A stretch of DNA of 6,466 nt from positions 1 through 6,466 of the forward strand of contig VGDN01000063.1 of assembly GCA_016869695.1 (NCBI GenBank), written 5' to 3'. The stretch comes from Alphaproteobacteria bacterium. GTDB lineage: Bacteria > Pseudomonadota > Alphaproteobacteria > Rickettsiales > UBA1997. Below, piece by piece: positions 1 through 5,695 of this stretch. Every line of letters begins with the position of its first letter. Position 1 is the first letter of the stretch. The notes below the pieces were generated by a model, which saw nothing but the letters and a program-made list of their open reading frames with translations, was not told the DNA's origin and made no database searches. Both the position numbers and the translations under genes were made by a program.

Positions 1-27
1 GATCTTTCGCTGCGCTCAGGATGACAG
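1..27. repeat. REP-like dispersed sequence at the ccmH start (partial)
   Basis: The first 27 bases contain TCGCTGCGCTCAGGATGACA, preceded by GATCTT. From memory, this closely resembles a short palindromic intergenic repeat found in many unrelated bacterial genomes (family form roughly GGATCCTTCGC...GCTCAGGATGACA). It is cut by the window edge, so its full palindrome cannot be seen. The ATG used as the ccmH start lies inside it (GGATGACAG), so the repeat may supply or replace the start region of that gene. Only one copy is present in the window, so its repeat nature is recalled rather than shown here. Confidence 0.45.
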
Positions 28-401
28 TGGCGATATTACTCCTTTCCTTCTCCGCTCTCGCCCTCTCCCCTGAGGCCAGGCTTACCGACGAAGCACAAGA
101 GCAGCGGGCTATGGAGTTGTTTTTGGAAGTGCGTTGCTTGGTGTGTAATGGACAGGTGATCGAGAATTCGGACAGTGAGTTTTCCTTTCAGATGCGTAAA
201 AATATTAGGCAAAAAATCGTTGCAGGAAAAAGTGATATGCAGATCAAAGCGGAGCTAGTGGAGGAGTTTGGTGAGAATATTCTAACCGAGCCGAACCACG
301 TGAACAAAATCTTGCTATGGACGCTACCGCTAGGATTTGCGCTGTTTCTCTGCGGTTATTTTTTTTACTCCCTCCACCACCACAATCCAAAAAATCGCTA
401 A
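21..401 (+). CDS. ccmH: Cytochrome c-type biogenesis protein CcmH (thioredoxin-like apocytochrome c reductase subunit of the heme lyase module)
   Basis: CcmH reduces or holds the CXXC thiols of apocytochrome c in the periplasm so that CcmF can attach heme (family knowledge). Visible here: a hydrophobic N-terminus ending near ALALSPEA (signal peptide or anchor, residues 2-18), the diagnostic R-C-L-V-C motif with Cys39 and Cys42, the following NGQVIENSDSE segment, the three-helix core (residues 55-90, EFGENILTEP matching the family's YGxxVxxxP end), and a C-terminal membrane helix at about residues 97-117 starting LLWTLPLG. The length of 126 aa fits the short CcmH form without a fused TPR (CcmI) part. 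The frame is open to the left edge with no stop and no other start codon, so the ATG at 21 is provisional; a longer protein starting outside the window is possible, and the n-region from this ATG lacks a positive charge. Its last 72 nt overlap the 3' end of the convergent cstA. Confidence 0.88.
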   Translation: MTVAILLLSFSALALSPEARLTDEAQEQRAMELFLEVRCLVCNGQVIENSDSEFSFQMRKNIRQKIVAGKSDMQIKAELVEEFGENILTEPNHVNKILLWTLPLGFALFLCGYFFYSLHHHNPKNR

Positions 402-2204
402 GAAACTTAGTGCCAAACCGCTGATTAGATGGTTGTTAAAAGCGAGTTTGGTGTTAGATGAAAAAACTTTTTCGATGACGGCGGTGCTTGTTACTGTAAG
501 GACGAATAGCAGCGGTAGGGCGGTGATAAGACAAGATTTCCAACCTTTGTTTTTATAGATGATGACGGTGGCAAGAGTTAGTGCGATGCCTGCCAACATC
601 TGATTCGACACGCCAAATAACGGCCAGAGCAGATTCACTCCACCCTTCGGATCCACTACTCCCACATACAAAAAATATCCCCAACCCGCCACCACCAAAA
701 AACTCGTCCAAAGATGAAAAGGTGTCTGACACTTTAGTGTCAGACACCTTGGTATTTTGATCTGTGCCAGCAAATCCTCCAACATAAACCGCGCCACGCG
801 CGTGCCTGCGTCAAGAGTCGTCAAGATGAAGATTGCCTCAAACATGATCGCGAAGTGATACCACAGCGAGAGCGTTTGTGAGCCGAAAGCGGAGGAAAAA
901 ATATTAGCCATTCCAACCGCAAGCGAAGGTGCGCCGCCAGTGCGGGCATAAAGTGTGTTCTCGCCCATCTGTGTTGCGAGATTCTGCATCACTTCTGCTG
1001 CAACCGGAAATGCCGCGACTTCCGTTGGCGAGTTGATGGCGAAGAAGATGCCGGGATCAAGTACGCAGGCGGCGATCAGTGCCATTATGGCTACGCAGCC
1101 CTCAAGTAGCATACTACCATATCCAACCAGTCTCACATCGCGCTCATCTGAGATGATTTTTGGCGTAGTGCCAGAAGCGACGAGGGCGTGAAAGCCAGAG
1201 ATGGCGCCACAGGCGATTGTGATGAAGAGGAATGGAAATATTTTTCCAGAGAAGATCGGGCCACTCCCGTCAACAAACTGAGTGAGTGCCGGCATTTGGA
1301 TTTGAGGACGAAAGATGAATAAGGCGATTGCGAGCAACGTGATCGTGCCGAGCTTGAGGAAGGAGGAGAGATAGTCGCGCGGGGCAAGGAGAAGCCAGAC
1401 AGGTAGCGTTGCCGCAGCGAATCCGTAGATCATGATAGCGAAGGCCAAGAACTTGGCGCTATGGTCGAAGAGCGGCGCCAGGCTTGGGTCGTAATGCACA
1501 AACTTACCGCCATAAACGGCGAGTAGAAAAAGTACGATACCGGCTAGACTCGCTTCTAGCACGCCTCCGGGGCGGATGTAGTAAAGGTAATAGCCAATCA
1601 ACATGGCGATTGGGATCGTCATCAAAACCGTAAAAGAGCCCCAGGGGCTGTGCATCAAGGCCTTTACCACCACAAGAGCTAGAACGGAGATTAGAATGAT
1701 GATGATAGCTAGAGTGCCTATCAGCGCGGCATAGCCAGCCACATCGCTGATCTCGTCCTTGATCATCTGTCCTAAGGATTTTCCGTTACGCCTAAGCGAT
1801 GAAAACAGAATCACCATATCCTGCACCGCGCCTGCGAGCACGCAGCCAATCAATATCCACAAAACTCCGGGAAGATAGCCGAACTGCGCAGCAAGAGTTG
1901 GGCCGATAAGTGGTCCCGGACCGGCGATGGCGGCAAAATGGTGACCAAAAACTATCCAACGATTGGTTGGTACAAAATCTTTGCCATCGTTGATGCGCTT
2001 AGCAGGAGTAAGGCGCTTGCCATCGAGGCATAAAATTTTTGCGGCGATGAAGGAAGAATAAAAGCGGTAGGCGATAAGCTGGGTGCATATGCAGGCGGTC
2101 AGAAACCACAGTGCTGAGATTCTTTCACCGCGAATGAGAGCGATACCACCAAGCGAGGCAGCGCCTAGTACGGCAACAAAGCACCAAAGCATGATTTTTT
2201 TCAT
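330..2204 (-). CDS. cstA: CstA/BtsT-family carbon starvation transporter (peptide or pyruvate uptake)
   Basis: This is an inner-membrane transporter of the CstA family; E. coli members (CstA, BtsT) are linked to pyruvate and peptide uptake under carbon limitation. The substrate here is inferred. Visible: about 15 or more hydrophobic segments over 624 aa, the hallmark N-terminal motif around residues 87-106 (GHHFAAIAGPGPLIGPTLAA) followed by GAVQDM, the segment around 331-352 (CGAISGFHALVASGTTPK), TTLDAGTR at 462-469, and the C-terminal five-helix part with WGYFLYVGVVDPKGG and LLWPLFGVSNQMLAGIAL. It is somewhat shorter than E. coli CstA (about 700 aa). The start at 2204 gives MKKIMLWCFV leading into the first helix; no clear Shine-Dalgarno precedes it, and Met5 is an alternative start. 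Oddities: a 32-nt palindrome is translated in frame at residues 485-496, and the C-terminal tail overlaps ccmH. It is divergent from popZ, with 59 nt between the two starts. Confidence 0.93.
   Translation of the reverse strand: MKKIMLWCFVAVLGAASLGGIALIRGERISALWFLTACICTQLIAYRFYSSFIAAKILCLDGKRLTPAKRINDGKDFVPTNRWIVFGHHFAAIAGPGPLIGPTLAAQFGYLPGVLWILIGCVLAGAVQDMVILFSSLRRNGKSLGQMIKDEISDVAGYAALIGTLAIIIILISVLALVVVKALMHSPWGSFTVLMTIPIAMLIGYYLYYIRPGGVLEASLAGIVLFLLAVYGGKFVHYDPSLAPLFDHSAKFLAFAIMIYGFAAATLPVWLLLAPRDYLSSFLKLGTITLLAIALFIFRPQIQMPALTQFVDGSGPIFSGKIFPFLFITIACGAISGFHALVASGTTPKIISDERDVRLVGYGSMLLEGCVAIMALIAACVLDPGIFFAINSPTEVAAFPVAAEVMQNLATQMGENTLYARTGGAPSLAVGMANIFSSAFGSQTLSLWYHFAIMFEAIFILTTLDAGTRVARFMLEDLLAQIKIPRCLTLKCQTPFHLWTSFLVVAGWGYFLYVGVVDPKGGVNLLWPLFGVSNQMLAGIALTLATVIIYKNKGWKSCLITALPLLFVLTVTSTAVIEKVFSSNTKLAFNNHLISGLALSFLAIFWIVVVEGVKKITAEKQRKS
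719..750. repeat. Near-perfect palindromic element inside cstA, read in frame
   Basis: The left arm AAGGTGTCTGACACT (719-733) and right arm AGTGTCAGACACCTT (736-750) are exact reverse complements separated by two bases. Each arm also contains its own smaller palindrome (GTGTC-T-GACAC). On the cstA strand it encodes residues 486-495, RCLTLKCQTP, plus parts of the flanking codons, in the loop between the LDAGTR...EDLLAQ helix and the SFLVVAGWGYFLY helix. The frame is not broken. The sequence resembles dispersed GTGTC-A-GACACC palindromes I recall from other genomes, but no second copy lies in this window. Confidence 0.85.
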
Positions 2205-2263
2205 GTTGTTATTTTTTCACTGATTAAAAAAGTCGCGTCACTTGCGAATAATCTTCTTAAAAA
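2205..2263. promoter_or_regulatory. Divergent cstA/popZ intergenic region
   Basis: These 59 bases separate the two divergent start codons and must hold or overlap the 5' control regions of both genes, unless transcripts start within coding sequence. The region is AT-rich at both ends with a short GC patch (GTCGCGTCAC) in the middle. I see no good -35/-10 pair on either strand; AATAAT at 2247-2252 (+) and TTTAAT on the minus strand are weak -10-like words. Neither start has a purine-rich Shine-Dalgarno: popZ is preceded by CTTCTTAAAAA and cstA by GAAAAAATAACAAC. The regulatory role is inferred from position only. Confidence 0.4.
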
Positions 2264-3706
2264 ATGGCCGAACACAAAACTCAATCTATCCTAGAATCGA
2301 TCAAGAAGAAGCTGGAAAAGTTCGACCAAAAACCAGAGAAAAGAATCGCTAATGTTACTAATGAGTTTGACTATGTTGCGCCACTAAAAAAAGAGCAGCT
2401 AACCGTTGTTGAAGCCGTTACCAATCAACTAGAACAAAAACCAGTTGAAGCCGATTTTAGCGCCGAGATTGCGACCGAGGTTAAACCAGCTCCGCAACAG
2501 CCAGTTACTGAGAAGCCGGTTCTAAAATATGAAGGAGAATTAGCGGAAGAGGATATTGAGGATTATGAAGTTGGGTTTGATGAATCAGAAGATGATGCCG
2601 GTGCGTATGCTACAGAAGAAGTGGCAGCTACGCCGCAGCAAGAGATAAAATCGAATAGTGATGAGCTAAGTTTTGATGAGATGTTTAAAGTGGAAGCGGT
2701 TGAGCAAAAGAAAGACGAGTCAGTTAAGACTAGTCAAGCCAGCAGTGGCGACGAGTTAAACTTCGACGAGATGTTTAAAGAGGAGGCCAAATCTTCTATT
2801 GAACCAGAGCAAAAACCGGAAGAAAAAAAAGAGGAGCCAAAGTCGGATGCGGCGGTTGGTAATGACGAGTTAAACTTCGACGAGATGTTTAAAGAGGGGG
2901 CCAAATCTTCTATTGAACCGGAGCAAAAACCGGAAGAAAAAAAAGAGGAGCCAAAGCCAACAGAAGAGCATCACGAAGAAAAAATAGAGCCTAGCAACGA
3001 ACCAGAAAAATCAGAACATATGCCGGAAAAAAATGAGGAACTGAATTTCGATGAGCTAACTACCAAAGAGGAGGTTGGTGAAGAGAAACCGAAAGAGGAG
3101 TTGGATATAAAACCAGCAGAAGAGGTGGCGGTAGAAGAGGTTGTTGCTGAGGAGGTGGCGACCAAGGAAGATACAGCAACTAAAGAAGAACTGATTGAAG
3201 TTGAAGAAGTAGAAGAGGAGCAGCCGCAGCAACCAGCACAAGAACCGACGGCGACAGAAAAAGATCAGCATGACCTCGAGTTGGCTGATTTGGAGCGTCA
3301 GCTTCAGGAACAGCAAGAAGCCGAAAAAAATAATCAAACCACTTCAGCTGCGGAGATCGTCGCAGCGATGCCGCAAAGCAATCTTCATCTTGATCTGGAA
3401 AAGGAGTTGCTCGAAGCCAAGCCAGTAGAACTTCAGCAGGAGATATCGTCAGAAGTGCAGATTCCAAAAAAATCTGGTTTGTTAAGCGAAGAAACAGTTT
3501 TGCAAACCACGGAATCGGTGAAGAGGTTGCTCGATGCTCAAAATGTGATCTCGGGAATAGCTAGCTTCTCGCAAAGCCCGGTACTTGGTGAGCTTACCGC
3601 CCAGTTGCTAGAACCGAAATTAGAAAGATGGTTGAACGAGAATTTGGCACATGTGGTTGAGAATATTGTGCGTGAGGAGATCAAGAAGATTATTCCGAAG
3701 AGTTAG
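2264..3706 (+). CDS. popZ: PopZ-like cell-pole organising protein (DUF2497) with an expanded acidic repeat linker
   Basis: PopZ forms a polar condensate that anchors the chromosome (through ParB) and recruits cell-cycle regulators in alphaproteobacteria. Visible: a short N-terminal helix TQSILESIKKKLEK (residues 6-19) resembling the conserved EEILASIRRI partner-binding helix of PopZ; a Glu/Lys/Pro-rich, probably disordered linker of about 380 residues; a helix at 408-425 (SEETVLQTTESVKRLLDA); and the conserved C-terminal oligomerisation block at 438-477, including LLEPKLERWLNENL, VVENIVREEI and KKII. The 480-aa length is far above the 177 aa of Caulobacter PopZ; the excess is all linker. The linker has four D/E-E-L-N/S-F-D-E motifs starting at residues 133, 163, 201 and 258 (the first three end MFK), a near-exact 31-residue duplication, and a possible coiled coil at 334-356. 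The ATG at 2264 is chosen because it directly precedes the conserved helix. It converges on coq7 across a 316-nt gap. Family assignment rests on the two ends; linker function is inferred. Confidence 0.82.
   Translation: MAEHKTQSILESIKKKLEKFDQKPEKRIANVTNEFDYVAPLKKEQLTVVEAVTNQLEQKPVEADFSAEIATEVKPAPQQPVTEKPVLKYEGELAEEDIEDYEVGFDESEDDAGAYATEEVAATPQQEIKSNSDELSFDEMFKVEAVEQKKDESVKTSQASSGDELNFDEMFKEEAKSSIEPEQKPEEKKEEPKSDAAVGNDELNFDEMFKEGAKSSIEPEQKPEEKKEEPKPTEEHHEEKIEPSNEPEKSEHMPEKNEELNFDELTTKEEVGEEKPKEELDIKPAEEVAVEEVVAEEVATKEDTATKEELIEVEEVEEEQPQQPAQEPTATEKDQHDLELADLERQLQEQQEAEKNNQTTSAAEIVAAMPQSNLHLDLEKELLEAKPVELQQEISSEVQIPKKSGLLSEETVLQTTESVKRLLDAQNVISGIASFSQSPVLGELTAQLLEPKLERWLNENLAHVVENIVREEIKKIIPKS
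2750..2842 (+). repeat. Direct repeat copy 1 within popZ (93 nt)
   Basis: This copy encodes residues 163-193 (DELNFDEMFKEEAKSS through KKEEPK). It matches copy 2 at 91 of 93 positions, with a period of 114 nt (38 codons). The two differences are GAG/GGG (Glu/Gly) and a silent CCA/CCG. Such identity indicates a recent in-frame duplication. Confidence 0.95.
2864..2956 (+). repeat. Direct repeat copy 2 within popZ (93 nt)
   Basis: This copy encodes residues 201-231 and matches copy 1 except for two bases. Each copy contains an A8 run (2823-2830 and 2937-2944). More diverged relatives of only the first part of the unit (the E-L-x-F-D-E motif) occur at 2660 and 3035, in the same reading frame. 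Confidence 0.95.
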
Positions 3707-4022
3707 TTATTTGGTTTTGTTGTTGGTTTAAATAGAGGGCTTGATATGTTGCTGTATCGTGAAGTGGTGGATGGGGTATTGGTCTGCTGCTAGATGATAA
3801 TGATATATGAGATTTGCTTAATCCCTCCTTGAGTCTTTTGGTGAGTAATAAGTCGAATATATGCTGTATTTCATATGTTCGTATATTTTCTAATATATCA
3901 ATAAACCAAGATATTTGTTTTGAGTCTAGACAGCTTTAGATCGGATTTTTCTTAAGAATCTTCAAGATTACTAAGTTCGTAAATTCTTCGTGAAAACTGG
4001 TATTTATATAATTCCCACTCAA
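3707..4022. other. Non-coding AT-rich gap between convergent popZ and coq7
   Basis: These 316 bases hold no ORF of useful size, tRNA or recognisable RNA gene. The region is markedly more AT-rich than the flanking genes. It contains a stem-loop at 3854-3881, a weaker one at 3951-3975, and a 15-codon micro-ORF at 3746-3793 preceded by AGAGGG. As both neighbours end here, it is the expected place for their transcription terminators, but no classical GC-rich hairpin plus T-run is present. Confidence 0.6.
3854..3881 (+). terminator. Candidate stem-loop downstream of popZ
   Basis: The arms CGAATATATG (3854-3863) and CATATGTTCG (3872-3881) pair over 10 positions with one G:U, around an 8-base loop. 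The stem is followed on the + strand by TATATTTTCT. The G:U pair would be an A-C mismatch on the other strand, so it folds better in the popZ direction. The stem is AT-rich and lies about 150 nt past the popZ stop, so a terminator role is uncertain; it could equally be an RNA 3'-end structure or chance. Confidence 0.25.
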
Positions 4023-4547
4023 CTATATCTTTTTTGATATTGTGATTGCGAATTTAGTTGTGGCTTTGACGAAATAGGTGAGGGGTTTGAAATATGCTAA
4101 ATCCGCCGCATGATTTTCATATCCAGTGTCTCGATGTTCTAATTCCTCGTTACGAAATTTTTCGATATTTTCTTTGAGCTCACCCTCATTTTTATTTTGC
4201 AGTGATTTGAGTTGGGATTGGTAATGCTCATCAATCACTTCCTCCACTGCGGTTGTGCAAGCCATCGCCGCGCGTTTATCGAGTAGGGCGGTTATGAATC
4301 CAAGAGCAAATCCACCCACGCGCCAAACTGGCTGCATCACGGTCGGGCGGATTTTTTGTTTCCTGAGTTGTTCATCGAAATAATCGAAATGGGCGTCTTC
4401 TTGCGCCTTCATATGCTCAACGATCTTCAGTGTTTTATGATCTTTCTTGAGCTTTAGGGCGGCAATCTGACCAGCATAAATCACTTTCGCGCCGAATTCA
4501 CCGGCATGATCAACGCGAATGATTTCATGAAGTTTATTGTCGCTCAT
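4023..4547 (-). CDS. coq7: Demethoxyubiquinone hydroxylase COQ7/CLK-1 family (5-demethoxyubiquinol to 5-hydroxyubiquinol step)
   Basis: This is a membrane-associated di-iron monooxygenase of aerobic ubiquinone biosynthesis. All expected ligand motifs are visible: Glu17 in DHAGEFGA, the first ExxH as Glu50/His53 (AQEDAHFDYF), Glu102 or Glu103 in AVEEVIDEHY, and the second ExxH as Glu135/His138 (RNEELEHRDTG). Hydrophobic stretches at 75-90 and in the C-terminal 20 residues fit shallow membrane binding and access to the quinone pool. The length of 174 aa matches the compact bacterial/mitochondrial COQ7 core. Its ATG overlaps the ychF stop as ATGA, so it is probably co-transcribed and translationally coupled with ychF. 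Nothing in the sequence suggests it is inactive. Confidence 0.93.
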   Translation of the reverse strand: MSDNKLHEIIRVDHAGEFGAKVIYAGQIAALKLKKDHKTLKIVEHMKAQEDAHFDYFDEQLRKQKIRPTVMQPVWRVGGFALGFITALLDKRAAMACTTAVEEVIDEHYQSQLKSLQNKNEGELKENIEKFRNEELEHRDTGYENHAADLAYFKPLTYFVKATTKFAITISKKI

Positions 4548-5623
4548 ACATTGAACCTGAAGTGAAAAACATCTCCGTCTTGTGCGATATAGTCCTTGCC
4601 CTCGAGTCTTAATTTTCCTGCATTCTTGGCACCTTCTTCGCCGCCAAAATTTGTATAATCTGCGTAAGAAACAGTTTCGGCGCGAATGAATCCTTTTTCA
4701 AAGTCGGTATGGATAACGCCCGCGGCTTTTGGTGCGGTGCCACCTTTTTTCAAAGTCCAAGCGTGACATTCTTTGGGGCCGACGGTGAAGAAAGTGATTA
4801 GCTCCAACAGTTCGTAGGAGTTTCTAATGATCTGCGAAAGTCCTGTTTCCTTGAGCCCAACCGATTCGAGGAATTCTTTTTTTTCTGCATCGCTTTCAAG
4901 TCCAGCAACTTCCGCTTCGATTTGCGCGCAGATTTTTAGTATCTTGTAGCCATTAGCTTTGCCAAATTCCTCGACTTGTGTGGAATATTTATTTCCGGCG
5001 AGTTCGCTTTCTTTTAAGTTACATACAAAGAGCTGCGGCTTAGAGCTGATTAGCTGTAGGCCTTTCAGGATTTTTTCTTCTTCGCTGGATTTGATCTCAA
5101 CTAAACGCGCCGGTTTTCCTTCCTTAAAAATCTCAATCACTCTTTTTGCCATCTCGACTTGCGCTGGAGATTCTTTGCCCATCTTTGGGATTCTTTTTTC
5201 GAGGCTTTCGAGATCAGCAACGATGAGCTCGAGTTGAATAAGCTCAACGTCACGCAGCGGATCAACAAGGCCTTCAATGTGAGTTATGTTTTCATCCTCA
5301 AAGCAACGCACGACGTTGATGATTGCATCAACTTCGCGGATATGGGAAAGGAACTGATTGCCTAAACCCTCGCCTTTACTTGCTCCGCGCACTAGCCCAG
5401 CAATATCCACAAACTCGATTTGCGCTGGGATTATGGTTTGTGAGCTGGCGATTTTCGCCAGTTTTTTCATACGCTCATCCGGCACATTCACGCGCCCGAC
5501 ATTAGGCTCAATCGTGCAGAATGGATAATTCGCTGCCTGTGCTGCGGCGGTTTGAGTCAACGCATTAAAGAGAGTTGACTTGCCAACATTGGGAAGTCCG
5601 ACGATTCCGACTTGGAGAGACAT
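4544..5623 (-). CDS. ychF: Ribosome-binding ATPase YchF (Obg-like, OLA1 family)
   Basis: YchF is a cytosolic TRAFAC P-loop protein that binds ribosomes and prefers ATP to GTP; it is linked to translation and stress responses. Visible: the P-loop GLPNVGKST (residues 9-17), the G3 motif DIAGLV (73-78) with a hydrophobic residue in place of the catalytic Gln as in HAS-type NTPases, and NLKE (202-205) in place of NKxD, the change that accounts for ATP preference. A helical insert spans about 124-168, and the C-terminal TGS domain covers about 276-359, including GTAPKAAGVIHTDFEKGFIRAE. The length of 359 aa is normal (E. coli 363). The start MSLQVGIVGLPN is the standard family start. No Shine-Dalgarno is evident. 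It is the first gene of a two-gene unit with coq7 and is divergent from mltA. Confidence 0.97.
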   Translation of the reverse strand: MSLQVGIVGLPNVGKSTLFNALTQTAAAQAANYPFCTIEPNVGRVNVPDERMKKLAKIASSQTIIPAQIEFVDIAGLVRGASKGEGLGNQFLSHIREVDAIINVVRCFEDENITHIEGLVDPLRDVELIQLELIVADLESLEKRIPKMGKESPAQVEMAKRVIEIFKEGKPARLVEIKSSEEEKILKGLQLISSKPQLFVCNLKESELAGNKYSTQVEEFGKANGYKILKICAQIEAEVAGLESDAEKKEFLESVGLKETGLSQIIRNSYELLELITFFTVGPKECHAWTLKKGGTAPKAAGVIHTDFEKGFIRAETVSYADYTNFGGEEGAKNAGKLRLEGKDYIAQDGDVFHFRFNV

Positions 5624-5627
5624 GAAC

Positions 5628-5655
5628 TTTTGATTTTTGATTTTTGATTTGGGAT
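5628..5655. repeat. 7-bp tandem repeat array, TTTTGAT type
   Basis: Three exact TTTTGAT units (5628-5634, 5635-5641, 5642-5648) are followed by a degenerate TTGGGAT (5649-5655). The array begins four bases upstream of the ychF start codon, so it lies in the ychF leader or promoter region. Confidence 0.9.
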
Positions 5656-5673
5656 TTAAGTTTAATCTAAAAT
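5644..5673 (+). promoter_or_regulatory. Possible mltA promoter built from the heptad repeats
   Basis: TTGATT (5644-5649) and TAAAAT (5668-5673) resemble -35 and -10 elements with an 18-base spacer. This would place a transcription start about 15 bases before the mltA ATG. Because the region is repetitive and AT-rich, such words are expected by chance, and TAAAAT recurs at 7-base intervals. Treat this as a weak suggestion. Confidence 0.2.
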
Positions 5674-5692
5674 CTAAAATCTAAAATCTAAA
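5665..5692. repeat. 7-bp tandem repeat array, ATCTAAA type
   Basis: Four exact ATCTAAA units run to three bases before the mltA ATG. The reverse complement of the unit, TTTAGAT, differs from the TTTTGAT unit of the facing array at one position. The two 28-bp arrays therefore form a long imperfect inverted repeat around a 9-base spacer (5656-5664). Together they fill most of the 72-nt ychF/mltA intergenic region. Confidence 0.92.
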
Positions 5693-5695
5693 ATT

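Noticed and set aside
553..747. Minus-strand ORF starting within the cstA palindrome (reads KVSDT twice)
   Set aside because: It is an alternative frame of cstA; the reading through the palindrome is open only because of the palindrome's sequence. The CstA frame is strongly conserved.
2971..3467. Three minus-strand ORFs opposite the popZ linker
   Set aside because: They are rich in Ser/Phe/Leu because they are antisense to GAA/GAG-rich codons, a known artefact of Glu-rich genes.
3951..3975. Hairpin CTTAAGAATC / GATTACTAAG as a coq7 or popZ terminator
   Set aside because: Two central mismatches, AT-rich stem, 5-base loop and no T-run in either transcription direction.
4000..4025. Minus-strand reading IVEWELYK just past the coq7 stop, resembling the IEWE end of GMP synthase
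   Set aside because: Only four residues match, and no GuaA-like sequence precedes them, as the upstream sequence is coq7 in another context; chance.
5628..5692. Heptad arrays as a miniature CRISPR
   Set aside because: The units are only 7 bp with no spacers between them and no cas genes nearby; this is simple tandem repetition.
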